DNA of 64,000 nucleotides. Source: Niabella sp. GTDB taxonomy: Bacteria > Bacteroidota > Bacteroidia > Chitinophagales > Chitinophagaceae. The stretch covers positions 124,001 through 188,000 of the forward strand of contig NZ_JASLGT010000016.1 of assembly GCF_030150205.1 (NCBI RefSeq), in the 5' to 3' direction. Made by a program: the position numbers and the translations under genes. The first letter of the stretch is position 1. The number at the start of each line of letters is the position of its first letter. This document shows, piece after piece, positions 9,444-18,021 of this stretch. The notes under the pieces are model-generated. The model did no database searches. It saw nothing but the letters and a program-made list of their open reading frames with translations, and was not told where the DNA came from.

Positions 9444-10997
9444 ATGAAAAAATGGATGATCTTAACCGCTTCGGCTTTTGCTGCACTGTGCTTAAATGCC
9501 CAGCGTTTTATCAATATCGATTTCAACAAAACCGCCGGACCGTTCAATACGATGTTTAAAGAATGTGTAGGCGCCGGTCGCGCGCATGAAGGCCTGCGGG
9601 CCGACTGGCAGCAGCAACTGGCTTATGTAAGAAAGGAGTGTGGTTTTAAATACATTCGTATGCACGGTTTGTTTACCGATGAAATGGCGGTGTATACGGA
9701 AGACAGTCAGGGCCGGCCGGTGTATAACTATATGTATGTGGATGCGCTGTTCGATTATTTATTAAGCATCGGCATGAAGCCCTTTGTGGAGCTGGGTTTT
9801 ATGCCGAATGCACTGGCCAGTGGCAATAAATCGATCTTTTGGTGGCGCGGAAATGTTACCCCGCCAAAGGATTACAGTAAATGGGAAGCGTTGATAAAAA
9901 ACCTGGCGCAACATTTTACGGAAAGATATGGAGCGGCCGAGGTGAAGACCTGGTATTTTGAAGTGTGGAATGAACCTAATTTAAAAGACGGTTTCTGGAC
10001 GGGTACACAGGAGGACTATTTTAAACTGTACGATTATGCCGTAAAGGGCATTAAGGCAGTGGATAAAGCCTATAAAGTGGGCGGACCAGCAACGGCCGGC
10101 GCGGCCTGGGTGCCTGAAATGATGGAACATTGTGCAAAAAACAACATCCCCATCGATTTTATCAGCACCCATGCTTACGGCGTGGAACAGGGTTTTTTGG
10201 ATGAGTATGGCAATGCCGGAACGGTGTTGAGTAAAGACCGTTTTGCGCTGAGTGGTGATGTGCTGAATTCGAGGAAACAAATTTCAGCGTCTGCTTTTCC
10301 CCGGCTGGAATTGCATTATACCGAATGGAGCGCATCTTATACCCCTGCGGATCCGATTCACGACAGTTATCATGAAGCCGCTTATATTTTAGAAAAATTA
10401 AAGCAGGTGGGCAATGCCGCAAACTCTATGTCGTACTGGGTTTTTACCGATATATTTGAAGAGCCGGGCCCAAGATATACGCCGTTTCACGGGGGCTTTG
10501 GCCTGTTAACGATCCAGGGAATTAATAAACCTGCTTTCTATGCCTACCGGTTTTTAAATAAGTTAGGCGAAACAGCGCTGGTTAACAATGACAAACGTTC
10601 TTATGCCTGCAAAGATGCGAAAGGCAATGTGCAGTTGCTTTTATGGGATTACACTTACACCCTGCCGGATTCAATCAACAATCAAAATTACTACATTAAA
10701 GATCTGCCATCGAAACCTAAGGGTAAAGTGACGATAAATCTTTCGCATGTACCTGCAGGGAAATATAGCATGGAATTGTTTAAAGTGGGCTACCGGCAAA
10801 ATGATTCCTATACCGGTTATGTGGATATGGGAAGGCCCGGCCAGTTAAGCAAACAACAGGTAGAACAGCTGAAAAATCAAAGCAGTGGCAAACCATTTTT
10901 TACCGGTGTCATTGAGATAAAGCCGAATAGCACATGCTCTAAAACCATTGATATAAACGAAAACGATGTGTGTTTTATAAACTTAAAGCCTGTATAA
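9444..10997 (+). CDS. GH39-family beta-xylosidase-like glycoside hydrolase
   Basis: A 517-residue secreted enzyme with a signal peptide ending near residue 19 (CLNAQ). The TIM barrel shows GH39 hallmarks: FKYIRMHGLFTDEM early, WYFEVWNEPNL with acid/base Glu177, and LHYTEWSASY with nucleophile Glu294. A beta-sandwich fills the C-terminus. GH39 enzymes are retaining exo-glycosidases acting mainly on beta-xylosides, some on alpha-arabinosides. No transmembrane helix follows the signal peptide, and there is no lipobox, so it probably acts in the periplasm on imported oligosaccharides. It is closely coupled to the GH5 gene. Confidence 0.88.
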   Translation: MKKWMILTASAFAALCLNAQRFINIDFNKTAGPFNTMFKECVGAGRAHEGLRADWQQQLAYVRKECGFKYIRMHGLFTDEMAVYTEDSQGRPVYNYMYVDALFDYLLSIGMKPFVELGFMPNALASGNKSIFWWRGNVTPPKDYSKWEALIKNLAQHFTERYGAAEVKTWYFEVWNEPNLKDGFWTGTQEDYFKLYDYAVKGIKAVDKAYKVGGPATAGAAWVPEMMEHCAKNNIPIDFISTHAYGVEQGFLDEYGNAGTVLSKDRFALSGDVLNSRKQISASAFPRLELHYTEWSASYTPADPIHDSYHEAAYILEKLKQVGNAANSMSYWVFTDIFEEPGPRYTPFHGGFGLLTIQGINKPAFYAYRFLNKLGETALVNNDKRSYACKDAKGNVQLLLWDYTYTLPDSINNQNYYIKDLPSKPKGKVTINLSHVPAGKYSMELFKVGYRQNDSYTGYVDMGRPGQLSKQQVEQLKNQSSGKPFFTGVIEIKPNSTCSKTIDINENDVCFINLKPV

Positions 10998-11000
10998 AAA

Positions 11001-11100
11001 AAACATTAAGAAGTTAAGATGTAATAAGCAAAGTGTTGACTTAACTATTCTTAATGCCTTAATGGTTTAAGAAAAATAAAATTTTAAACAAGCTCGTAGT
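11001..11100. repeat. Palindromic about 120-bp dispersed repeat, copy 2
   Basis: Begins four bases after the GH39 stop codon. The palindrome core (ACATTAAGAAGTTAAGAT pairing with ATTCTTAATGCCTTAATGGT) and the tail AAATTTTAAACAAGC match the copy at 4531. It directly abuts the remnant of a GH3 gene. Confidence 0.8.
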
Positions 11101-11113
11101 TAGATTGTAAAAA

Positions 11114-11295
11114 ATGAAAAAAAGAGCATAGCCATTGGTGAAACAAAACTGGTGGAACTGGATGTGAGGGTGTCCGACCTGGCTTTTTATGATGAAAAAA
11201 TAAAGGATTGGAAGGCAGAAAGCGGTAAGTTTATCCTGCAAATGGGGAATTCTTCACGAAATATTTCGCAGACAGCCACAATTGAAGTGCGGTAA
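11114..11295 (+). pseudogene. Remnant of a GH3 beta-glycosidase gene with a large internal deletion
   Basis: From 11122 to the stop at 11293-11295 the frame encodes the C-terminal fibronectin-III-like end of a GH3 enzyme. It includes GETKLVELDVRVSDLAFYDE and KIKDWKAESGKFILQMGNSS, close to the standard GH3 ending that an intact GH3 at 28130 also shows (VVEPGTFDIMIGSSSEDI). Just upstream, ATG AAA AAA at 11114 looks like the original start of the signal peptide, but it is out of frame and stops at TAG after AGA GCA. The simplest reading is a deletion joining the first codons to the last 55 or so, removing about 700 codons. A GH3 beta-glucosidase is a normal member of xyloglucan loci. Confidence 0.82.
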
Positions 11296-11301
11296 GAAGT
11301 A

Positions 11302-11383
11302 TGCCACGAATATACGAATGTGCATCGAATGCATATTCGTGATATTATAATTTCGATATTAAAGCACATGTTTATTCGTGGCA
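11302..11383. repeat. Inverted-repeat element with TGCCACGAATA ends
   Basis: An 82-base segment bounded by perfect 11-base inverted repeats (TGCCACGAATA at 11302 and TATTCGTGGCA at 11373), with further CGAAT/ATTCG pairs inside. It lies between the GH3 scar and the fucosidase start. It may be a small palindromic mobile repeat or an mRNA hairpin. Confidence 0.6.
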
Positions 11384-11423
11384 GAAATTTTAAATATCAA
11401 CCCTATAATTAAAAAATTCAAGT

Positions 11424-13064
11424 ATGAAAAAATTGGTCAGCAGTTGTTTTTTCTTGATTGCTTTAAACCTGCTTTCGTTTGCGCAGGATAAAAAGATCAT
11501 ACAGGTTGCCACCAGCAAAGAGCCGGTTGCCGCCGGCAAATTTCAGCCCACCTGGGAATCGCTGAGTCAATACCAGGCGCCTGAGTGGTTTCGCAATGCC
11601 AAATTTGGTATCTGGGCGCATTGGGGGCCGCAATGCCAGCCGGAACAGGGCGACTGGTATGCCAGGGGCATGTATGATGAGGGCAGCGGACAATATAAAT
11701 CGCATATTGCTCATTATGGGCATCCATCTAAAGCGGGCTTTAAGGAAGTGATCAAAGACTGGAAGGCCGAACACTGGGATCCTGAAAAACTGGTGGCCTT
11801 ATACAAAAGAGCCGGCGCCCAGTATTTTTTCGCCATGGCAAACCATCACGATAACCTGGACCTGTGGAATAGCAAATACCAGGAATGGAATGCGGTACGT
11901 GTGGGCCCCCAAAAAAATATCCTGGACGGATGGGCTGCTGCCGCCCGGAAATTTTCCCTTCCTTTCGGGCTAAGTGTGCATGCTTCCCACGCCTGGACCT
12001 GGTTTGAAACGGCGCAACGGTCTGATAAGAATGGCCCTTTGGCCGGCATTCCGTATGATGGCAAATTGACCAAGGCCGATGGAAAAGGAACCTGGTGGGA
12101 AGGCCTCGATCCACAGGAATTGTATGCCCAGAATCATGCGCTCAGCAAGGGCAGTGAAGATGTTAGATCGCTGTGGTCCCAGTGGGATTGGAATAATGGT
12201 GCATCCATACCATCGCAGGCGTATTGTGAAAAATTTTATAACCGCACAATGGACCTGATCAATCTGTACAAACCCGATCTGCTTTATTTTGATGATACCG
12301 GCCTTCCGCTTTACCCGGTAAGCGATGCAGGGTTAAAAATAGCGGCGCATTATTACAATACGAATATGGCCCGGCACCAGGGTAAACTGGAAGCCGTGTT
12401 ATTTGGCAAAGTACTTACCGATCAGCAAAAAAAATGTATGGTGTGGGATGTGGAAAGGGGCGCTCCCGATAAAATACAGGATAAGCCCTGGCAAACATGC
12501 TCCTGTATTGGCGACTGGCATTATAACAGCGCCTTTTTTGACAATGGCTGGTATAAATCTGCCAAAACCGTAATCCAGATGCTGGTGGATATCGTGAGCA
12601 AGAACGGGAACCTGTTGCTGAATATACCCGTTCGGGGTGATGGAACGATCGACGAAAAAGAAATAGCTATATTGGAACAGATAGCGGCCTGGATGGATAT
12701 CAACAAAGAAAGCATTTTTGATACAAGGCCCTGGAAGGTTTACGGAGAAGGCCCGGTAGCCGCATTGAGTAACCCCGTCAATGCCCAGGGATTTAACGAA
12801 GGAAAGACAAAGTACACCGATAAAGATATTCGCTTTAACCAAAAAGGAAAGCTGCTGTATGCTACTGTTATGGATGTTCCTGCAACGGCCATCACAATAG
12901 AGCTGCTGGGCAAAGAAAAAAATAATGGCCAGGTAAAGCATATATCCTTATTGGGAAGTAAAGAAAAGATCCGGTGGAAACAGGAGGCCGGTTCGTTAGT
13001 GATCGAAAAGCCCGGCTTTATTCCTAATAATATTGCATTGGTTTTTAAAATAACAACTGGTTAA
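11424..13064 (+). CDS. GH29 alpha-L-fucosidase
   Basis: A 546-residue secreted enzyme with a signal peptide ending near residue 20 (LLSFAQ). The GH29 barrel is recognised by WFRNAKFGIWAHWGPQCQPE, HYGHPSKAGFKEVIKDWKAE, YFFAMANHHDN and LLYFDDTGLP. Asp290 is the expected nucleophile. The catalytic part is followed by a beta domain with LLLNIPVRGDGTID and a C-terminal extension. GH29 enzymes are retaining exo-fucosidases. In this locus it would remove terminal fucose from fucogalacto-xyloglucan side chains or similar glycans, probably in the periplasm. Confidence 0.93.
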   Translation: MKKLVSSCFFLIALNLLSFAQDKKIIQVATSKEPVAAGKFQPTWESLSQYQAPEWFRNAKFGIWAHWGPQCQPEQGDWYARGMYDEGSGQYKSHIAHYGHPSKAGFKEVIKDWKAEHWDPEKLVALYKRAGAQYFFAMANHHDNLDLWNSKYQEWNAVRVGPQKNILDGWAAAARKFSLPFGLSVHASHAWTWFETAQRSDKNGPLAGIPYDGKLTKADGKGTWWEGLDPQELYAQNHALSKGSEDVRSLWSQWDWNNGASIPSQAYCEKFYNRTMDLINLYKPDLLYFDDTGLPLYPVSDAGLKIAAHYYNTNMARHQGKLEAVLFGKVLTDQQKKCMVWDVERGAPDKIQDKPWQTCSCIGDWHYNSAFFDNGWYKSAKTVIQMLVDIVSKNGNLLLNIPVRGDGTIDEKEIAILEQIAAWMDINKESIFDTRPWKVYGEGPVAALSNPVNAQGFNEGKTKYTDKDIRFNQKGKLLYATVMDVPATAITIELLGKEKNNGQVKHISLLGSKEKIRWKQEAGSLVIEKPGFIPNNIALVFKITTG

Positions 13065-13095
13065 AAATGAAACGTAAAAATAATTAATGATAAGC

Positions 13096-13189
13096 TCCCG
13101 CTGAATTCGCAGATTAAAATACAGCGCAGACACGCGCTGAGTACTTTTCCGCGAAAATCAGCGCAAAAAATCGGCGTTCATCTGCGGGA
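13096..13189. repeat. GC-rich dispersed repeat with TCCCGC ends
   Basis: The gap between the fucosidase and esterase genes holds a segment with near-palindromic ends (TCCCGCTGA at 13096, TCTGCGGGA at 13181) and internal CAGCGC and GCGCTGA motifs. No ORF of note is present. A short AAATTTTAAACAAGCGCTG tail at 13250-13270 matches the tail of the 120-base palindromic family. Confidence 0.5.
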
Positions 13190-13288
13190 AATGCTTCATG
13201 TGGGTCTTTATGAAATTTTTTTAAACTGGCTCCTAATGCTTTTCAAGCATAAATTTTAAACAAGCGCTGCGTTTTTTATTACTCAATT

Positions 13289-15232
13289 ATGAAGAAGATA
13301 CTATTTACAATATTATCGGTATTGGCATGCCACGCCGATTGCTTTGCGGATATCCGTTTGCCAAAAATATTTGGCGACAATATGGTTTTGCAGAGAGGGA
13401 TCGAAATCCCGGTTTGGGGCAATGCCAGTCCAGGCGCATTGATTGTTGCAAAATTGGGCGGCAAGCAGGCCACCGCGAAAGCTGATCAATATGGGAAATG
13501 GCAGCTCCGGTTCCCGGTATTTAAAGCCGGTGGACCGTATACCCTTGACATTTCCGAATCCGGGAACGCCGCCACCCTTAAACTGAAAGGCATTTTGATC
13601 GGCGATGTATGGGTAGCCTCAGGCCAGTCAAATATGGAGATGCAGGTACAGCAATCAAAAGATGCAAAAACAGAAATTGCCCATGCAAACTACCCCGATA
13701 TCCGCCTGCTGATGGTAGCGCAGGATAAAAAATTATTGCCGCAAACCGATATTCATGGAGGTAAGTGGGAGATCTGTGATACGGATAATGTGAAAGACTG
13801 GTCGGCTGTCGCTTATTTTTTCGCGCGGAAAATTCAACGGGATCAGAACGTTCCCATAGGAATTATTCAAAGCACCTGGGGCGGCACGCCGGTAGAAGCC
13901 TGGACGAGCCGCGACCGGTTGCTCACTTCACCCATCACCAAAGAACGAACGCTCAGCAATGATACGCTTCGCCCCGACCAGCTCGATCATGCAGCCGATA
14001 GTTTGAGCTGGGTACACATCATGAACCTTGTTGACAACCCGCAGCAGAATGCAGATAAAACAGTTCCTGCTCCGGATTATAATGATGCTGATTGGACTGC
14101 AATAGAAATGCCCCGCGTGCTAAAAGATTTTGGGATTGGCTCTTACGATGGAATGATCTGGCTGAGAAAGAAGATTACATTGCCGGAATCTTTGGGCAAA
14201 AAAGATTTAATCATCAGCCTGGGACATCCTGAAATGAAGTATTCACTTTATTTCAATGGAGCGGAAATTTGCAGGAATATCTGGAATTCCAATCCCACCC
14301 ATTCATTTACCATTCCGGCACGCCTGGTGCAGTCCGGCGAAAATACAATAGCCGTACGATTGGCTATGTTATGGGGTGGAGGAGGCTTGAATCCGCCTGC
14401 AGAAGACCTCTATATTACCGATGGGTCTTCAAAAATTTCTTTAGCGGGGAAATGGGTATATAAAAAGGACCTGGAAACGGCGTTTCCCAAAATACTCAAC
14501 TACCAGTATCGTCCAACAGTGCTTTTTAACGCCATGATACATCCGCTGATCCCATATGGTATCAAAGGATTCATCTGGTACCAGGGCGAATCCAATGCCT
14601 GGGAGGCGTATAATTATCGTACCATGTTTCCGATGCTGATTAACGACTGGCGGCAAAGATGGCAACAGGGAAATCTTCCTTTTTTATTTGTACAGCTTGC
14701 CAATTTCATGAAAACAAAACCGCTTCCGGCTGAAAGTGAGTGGGCAGAGTTAAGAGAAGCCCAGGCATTAACTTTGGTTCTGCCCAATACGGGTATGGCA
14801 TGTGCCATCGATATTGGTGAGAGCAATGATATTCATCCGAAAAATAAGCAGGACGTGGGCCTTCGCCTGGCATTACTGGCCAGCAAAATTGCGTATAAGA
14901 AGAATAGCATTGCATCCGGCCCGGTGTACAAAAGCTTTAGAAAAGAGGGGAGCCGCATACGGATCAGTTTTAACAATACCGGTTCCGGTCTTTCAACGAA
15001 GGATGGAAAAGAAGTAACGGGCTTTGCGATTGCCGGAAGCGATCAGCAGTTTTATTGGGCAAAAGCCATTGCTGAAGGGAATAGCATCGTGGTTTATTCT
15101 GATAAAGTGAGTGACCCGCAGGCGGTCCGGTATGCCTGGGCCGATAATCCTGTATGCAACCTCACAAATGCCGAAGGATTGCCCGCAGCGCCTTTCAGAA
15201 CGGATCATTGGAAAGAAATTACAAGGAGGTAA
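13289..15232 (+). CDS. Sialate O-acetylesterase-type SGNH carbohydrate esterase
   Basis: A 647-residue secreted protein (signal peptide about 1-20) starting with DIRLPKIFGDNMVLQRG, the standard opening of 9-O-acetylesterase homologues. The SGNH/SASA domain has catalytic Ser114 in GQSNM, a block GIIQSTWGGTPVEAW, and the Asp514-x-His516 pair in NDIHPKNK. A jelly-roll insert (about 260-390, with WLRKKITLPESL) interrupts the esterase fold, as in many PUL members. In hemicellulose loci these enzymes usually remove acetyl groups from xylan or from xyloglucan galactose, so sialic acid is an unlikely substrate here. Confidence 0.9.
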   Translation: MKKILFTILSVLACHADCFADIRLPKIFGDNMVLQRGIEIPVWGNASPGALIVAKLGGKQATAKADQYGKWQLRFPVFKAGGPYTLDISESGNAATLKLKGILIGDVWVASGQSNMEMQVQQSKDAKTEIAHANYPDIRLLMVAQDKKLLPQTDIHGGKWEICDTDNVKDWSAVAYFFARKIQRDQNVPIGIIQSTWGGTPVEAWTSRDRLLTSPITKERTLSNDTLRPDQLDHAADSLSWVHIMNLVDNPQQNADKTVPAPDYNDADWTAIEMPRVLKDFGIGSYDGMIWLRKKITLPESLGKKDLIISLGHPEMKYSLYFNGAEICRNIWNSNPTHSFTIPARLVQSGENTIAVRLAMLWGGGGLNPPAEDLYITDGSSKISLAGKWVYKKDLETAFPKILNYQYRPTVLFNAMIHPLIPYGIKGFIWYQGESNAWEAYNYRTMFPMLINDWRQRWQQGNLPFLFVQLANFMKTKPLPAESEWAELREAQALTLVLPNTGMACAIDIGESNDIHPKNKQDVGLRLALLASKIAYKKNSIASGPVYKSFRKEGSRIRISFNNTGSGLSTKDGKEVTGFAIAGSDQQFYWAKAIAEGNSIVVYSDKVSDPQAVRYAWADNPVCNLTNAEGLPAAPFRTDHWKEITRR

Positions 15233-15690
15233 ATATTTGAATAACCATTAAGAAATTAAGAGGCATTAAGCAATGTGTTGGCTTAACGATTCTTAATGCC
15301 TTAATGGTGCAGAAAAATGAATTTTTGAACAGGCTCTTATAGTAAATATTATAGGATTAAAAGAACCATTAAGGAGTTAAGATGCATTAAGAAATAAACA
15401 ACTTAACGATTCTTAATGTTTTAATGGTGCAGAAAAATGAATTTTTGAACAGGCGCTTATAGTAAATATTATAGGATTAAAAGAACCATTAAGGAGTTAA
15501 GATGCATTAGGAAATAAACAACTTAACAATTCTTTGTCTTAATGGTGCAGAAAAATGAATTTTTAAACAGGCGCTTATAGTAAATATTATAGAATTAAAA
15601 GAACCATTAAGGAGTTAAGATGCATTAGAAAATAGACAACTTAACAATTCTTAATGTCTTAATGGTTTTCAAAAAAAATCTTATACAAAC
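15233..15690. repeat. Four tandem copies of the palindromic about 120-bp repeat
   Basis: The ACCATTAAG motif recurs at 15244, 15365, 15485 and 15603, giving periods of 121, 120 and 118 bases. Each unit holds a long imperfect palindrome (arms of the type ACCATTAAGGAGTTAAGA and CTTAATGTTTTAATGGT), a tail GCAGAAAAATGAATTTTT, and a linker AGTAAATATTATAGGATTAA. Units 2 and 3 are nearly identical. The array fills the whole gap between the esterase and GH97 genes. It is not a CRISPR array: the units are palindromic and contiguous, without unique spacers. Confidence 0.93.
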
Positions 15691-15702
15691 GTTGAATAGA
15701 AT

Positions 15703-17637
15703 ATGAAAATTAAGATCATTTTAGTTGCGTGTGTGCTGTTTTGTCGATTGTTGCAGGCACAGCCGGTAGCACGGTTGGAAAGCCCCGGTAAATCTGTTGT
15801 ACTGCAGGTATTCTTATCGGCCGCAGGCGATATGCAGTACCTCGTGAAAAAGGACGGAATAACCGTTATCGAGCCTTCTGCTTTGGGTGTGGTAATGAAA
15901 GACCAGGATTTTGCAGCGGGTATGAAACTGGTTGCTGCCGCTCGTGTTAAACCGGTAACAGATCGGTACCAAACCCAAAATGCGAAAAAGAGTAACATTC
16001 TTTATAAGGCCAATCAACAGGTATTGACGTTTTCCAATAAGGCCAACAAAAAGATGGATATCATTTTCCCGGTGTCTGATGATGGCGTGGCATTCCGGTA
16101 TTACTTTCCCTGGGTAACTAATAATGAAACTATTCTTAAAGAGCAGACGGCTTTTGCGTTTGATAAAACGGCAAGGGCATGGCTGCAGCCCATGAGCGAG
16201 GCCAAAACGGGTTGGCAGCAGTGTCATCCTTCTTACGAAGAACATTATTTACAGGATATTCCTGTGGGTACCGTGTCGCCGCTCAAATCCGGCTGGGTAT
16301 ACCCGGCCCTGTTTAAGACAAAGGAACAATGGGTATTGATCACCGAAGCGGGACTTGATGGTACTTATTGCGGTACGCGATTGATCAATGACCCGGGCTC
16401 GCCGGTTTATGCAACAGGCTTTGCCGATCCCAGGGAGGTGTTTACAGGTGGGGGATATTTACCGGAAAATAAAAAGGCCTGGTTTACCCCCTGGCGTATT
16501 ATAACCATCGGGAGTTTAAATACCATTGTGGAGTCAACCCTGGGCACCGACCTGGCGCCGGCAACGGCGTTAAAAGACGCTTCTTTTATAAAGCCCGGGA
16601 AAGCCAGCTGGAGCTGGATCAACAGCAAGGATGATAACCTGACTTTTGACGAACAAAAAAAATATATTGACTATGCGGCAGACATGCACTGGCAATACTG
16701 TTTGATAGATGCAGACTGGGATACAAAGATCGGGTATGAAAAAATTGCGGAACTGTCGGCCTATGCCCAACAAAAAAACGTGGGACTGATATTGTGGTAT
16801 AATTCCGCAGGCGACTGGAACACCGTACCGTACCATCCCAAAGATCTGTTGCTGACAAAGGAGAAACGGGAGCAAGAATTTAGCCGGATCCAGGCGATGG
16901 GTATCAAGGGGGTAAAGATCGACTTCTTCGGTGGTGATGGCCGGAGTATGATCCGGTACTACATCGACATTTTGAACGACGCTGCTAAATATCAGTTATT
17001 GGTAAACTTTCATGGAGCCACCTTGCCGCGGGGCTGGCAACGAACCTACCCGCATTTGATGACAGCCGAAGCCATTTATGGAATGGAAATGGTAACATTC
17101 GATCAAAAGGCAGCCGATCTGCAGGCAAATCATTGCGCCATGTTGCCGTTTACCCGGAACGCGTTCGACCCGATGGATTTTACGCCCATGAATCTGACGG
17201 GTCTCACATCGTCTAACTGTACCCGGAAAACCAGTCCGGCTTTTGAGTTGGCGCTGTCGGTATTATTTTTATCCGGTATACAGCATTATGCGCAGGCGCC
17301 GGAAGGCATGACAAAGGTGCCGGATGAAGTAAAGCAGTTTTTAAAAACGCTTCCGGATTATTGGGATGATGTTAAATTCCTGGATGGTTACCCGGGCAAA
17401 TACGCGGTCATAGCCCGGCGAAGCGGCAGTCGCTGGTTTATTGCCGGCATTAACGGGGAAAACAGTGAGCGAACCATCAATCTTGATCTTACTGCTTTCA
17501 ATAAAAAACGCGCAACGGTATTCACGGATGCTGTAACGGACGGACTGTTTTCAAAAAAAGAGCTTGGCGCAGCAGATCAAAAGAAATACGCTGTTACACT
17601 AAAGGCAAACGGTGGGTTTGTGATGGTGATGGAATAA
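15703..17637 (+). CDS. GH97 family glycoside hydrolase, probably retaining alpha-galactosidase type
   Basis: A 644-residue secreted enzyme (signal peptide about 1-19). The N-terminal beta-super-sandwich contains VARLESPGKSVVLQV and FPVSDDGVAFRYYFP. The TIM barrel contains WQYCLIDADWD, LILWYNSAGDWN, GVKIDFFGGDG and LLVNFHGATLPRGWQRTYPH, all GH97 signatures. Asp407 in VKIDFFGG lies where retaining GH97 alpha-galactosidases carry their nucleophile. That subgroup call is my inference, and the alternative is an inverting calcium-dependent alpha-glucosidase. The preceding gap is filled by the tandem repeat array. Confidence 0.9.
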   Translation: MKIKIILVACVLFCRLLQAQPVARLESPGKSVVLQVFLSAAGDMQYLVKKDGITVIEPSALGVVMKDQDFAAGMKLVAAARVKPVTDRYQTQNAKKSNILYKANQQVLTFSNKANKKMDIIFPVSDDGVAFRYYFPWVTNNETILKEQTAFAFDKTARAWLQPMSEAKTGWQQCHPSYEEHYLQDIPVGTVSPLKSGWVYPALFKTKEQWVLITEAGLDGTYCGTRLINDPGSPVYATGFADPREVFTGGGYLPENKKAWFTPWRIITIGSLNTIVESTLGTDLAPATALKDASFIKPGKASWSWINSKDDNLTFDEQKKYIDYAADMHWQYCLIDADWDTKIGYEKIAELSAYAQQKNVGLILWYNSAGDWNTVPYHPKDLLLTKEKREQEFSRIQAMGIKGVKIDFFGGDGRSMIRYYIDILNDAAKYQLLVNFHGATLPRGWQRTYPHLMTAEAIYGMEMVTFDQKAADLQANHCAMLPFTRNAFDPMDFTPMNLTGLTSSNCTRKTSPAFELALSVLFLSGIQHYAQAPEGMTKVPDEVKQFLKTLPDYWDDVKFLDGYPGKYAVIARRSGSRWFIAGINGENSERTINLDLTAFNKKRATVFTDAVTDGLFSKKELGAADQKKYAVTLKANGGFVMVME

Positions 17638-17653
17638 ATAATAACCACGGTCT

Positions 17654-17950
17654 GTGTCTCCACCATAGCCGTCAACTTAAGCACTTGTCGAAATAAAGCC
17701 GGCATAGCCCGAAGGGCGTAATGTGAATAGCCCCCGGCGCCGCCGGGGGTTAGAAAGCGAAGAAGGCGCGGCCCCAACGGGGTCGAATGTTTAATGTTTC
17801 GAAGCTGATAGTATTACTAAAAGTTGAAGTGTGCGACGCAAGGAAGTTGATAGTAGTACTGAAGATGATATTATACATAATTGACTCTTGAAAATCTCTT
17901 CATGGGTTCCTGTTGTTTTTATCTTAAGTTGACGGCTATCGTGTCTCCAC
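17654..17950. mobile_element. MITE-like element with 17-bp terminal inverted repeats and 10-bp target duplication
   Basis: Perfect 17-base inverted repeats (ATAGCCGTCAACTTAAG at 17665-17681, CTTAAGTTGACGGCTAT at 17923-17939) bound a 277-base element. It is flanked on both sides by the direct repeat GTGTCTCCAC (17654-17663 and 17941-17950), the mark of transposon insertion. No transposase ORF fits inside. The left half carries three GC-rich hairpins: GCCCGAAGGGC near 17708, CCCCCGGC/GCCGGGGG near 17735, and GCCCC/GGGG near 17772. It would need a transposase supplied elsewhere. Confidence 0.85.
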
Positions 17951-18021
17951 TGATCGGAAGGAAGCGTTGAAAATATTTATAATAATAATTTCGATACCCG
18001 TTCATTGTAAAACCAATATTC

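Noticed and set aside
15233..15690. Possible CRISPR array
   Set aside because: Units are 118-121 bases, contiguous, palindromic and nearly identical throughout; there are no spacers and no cas genes.
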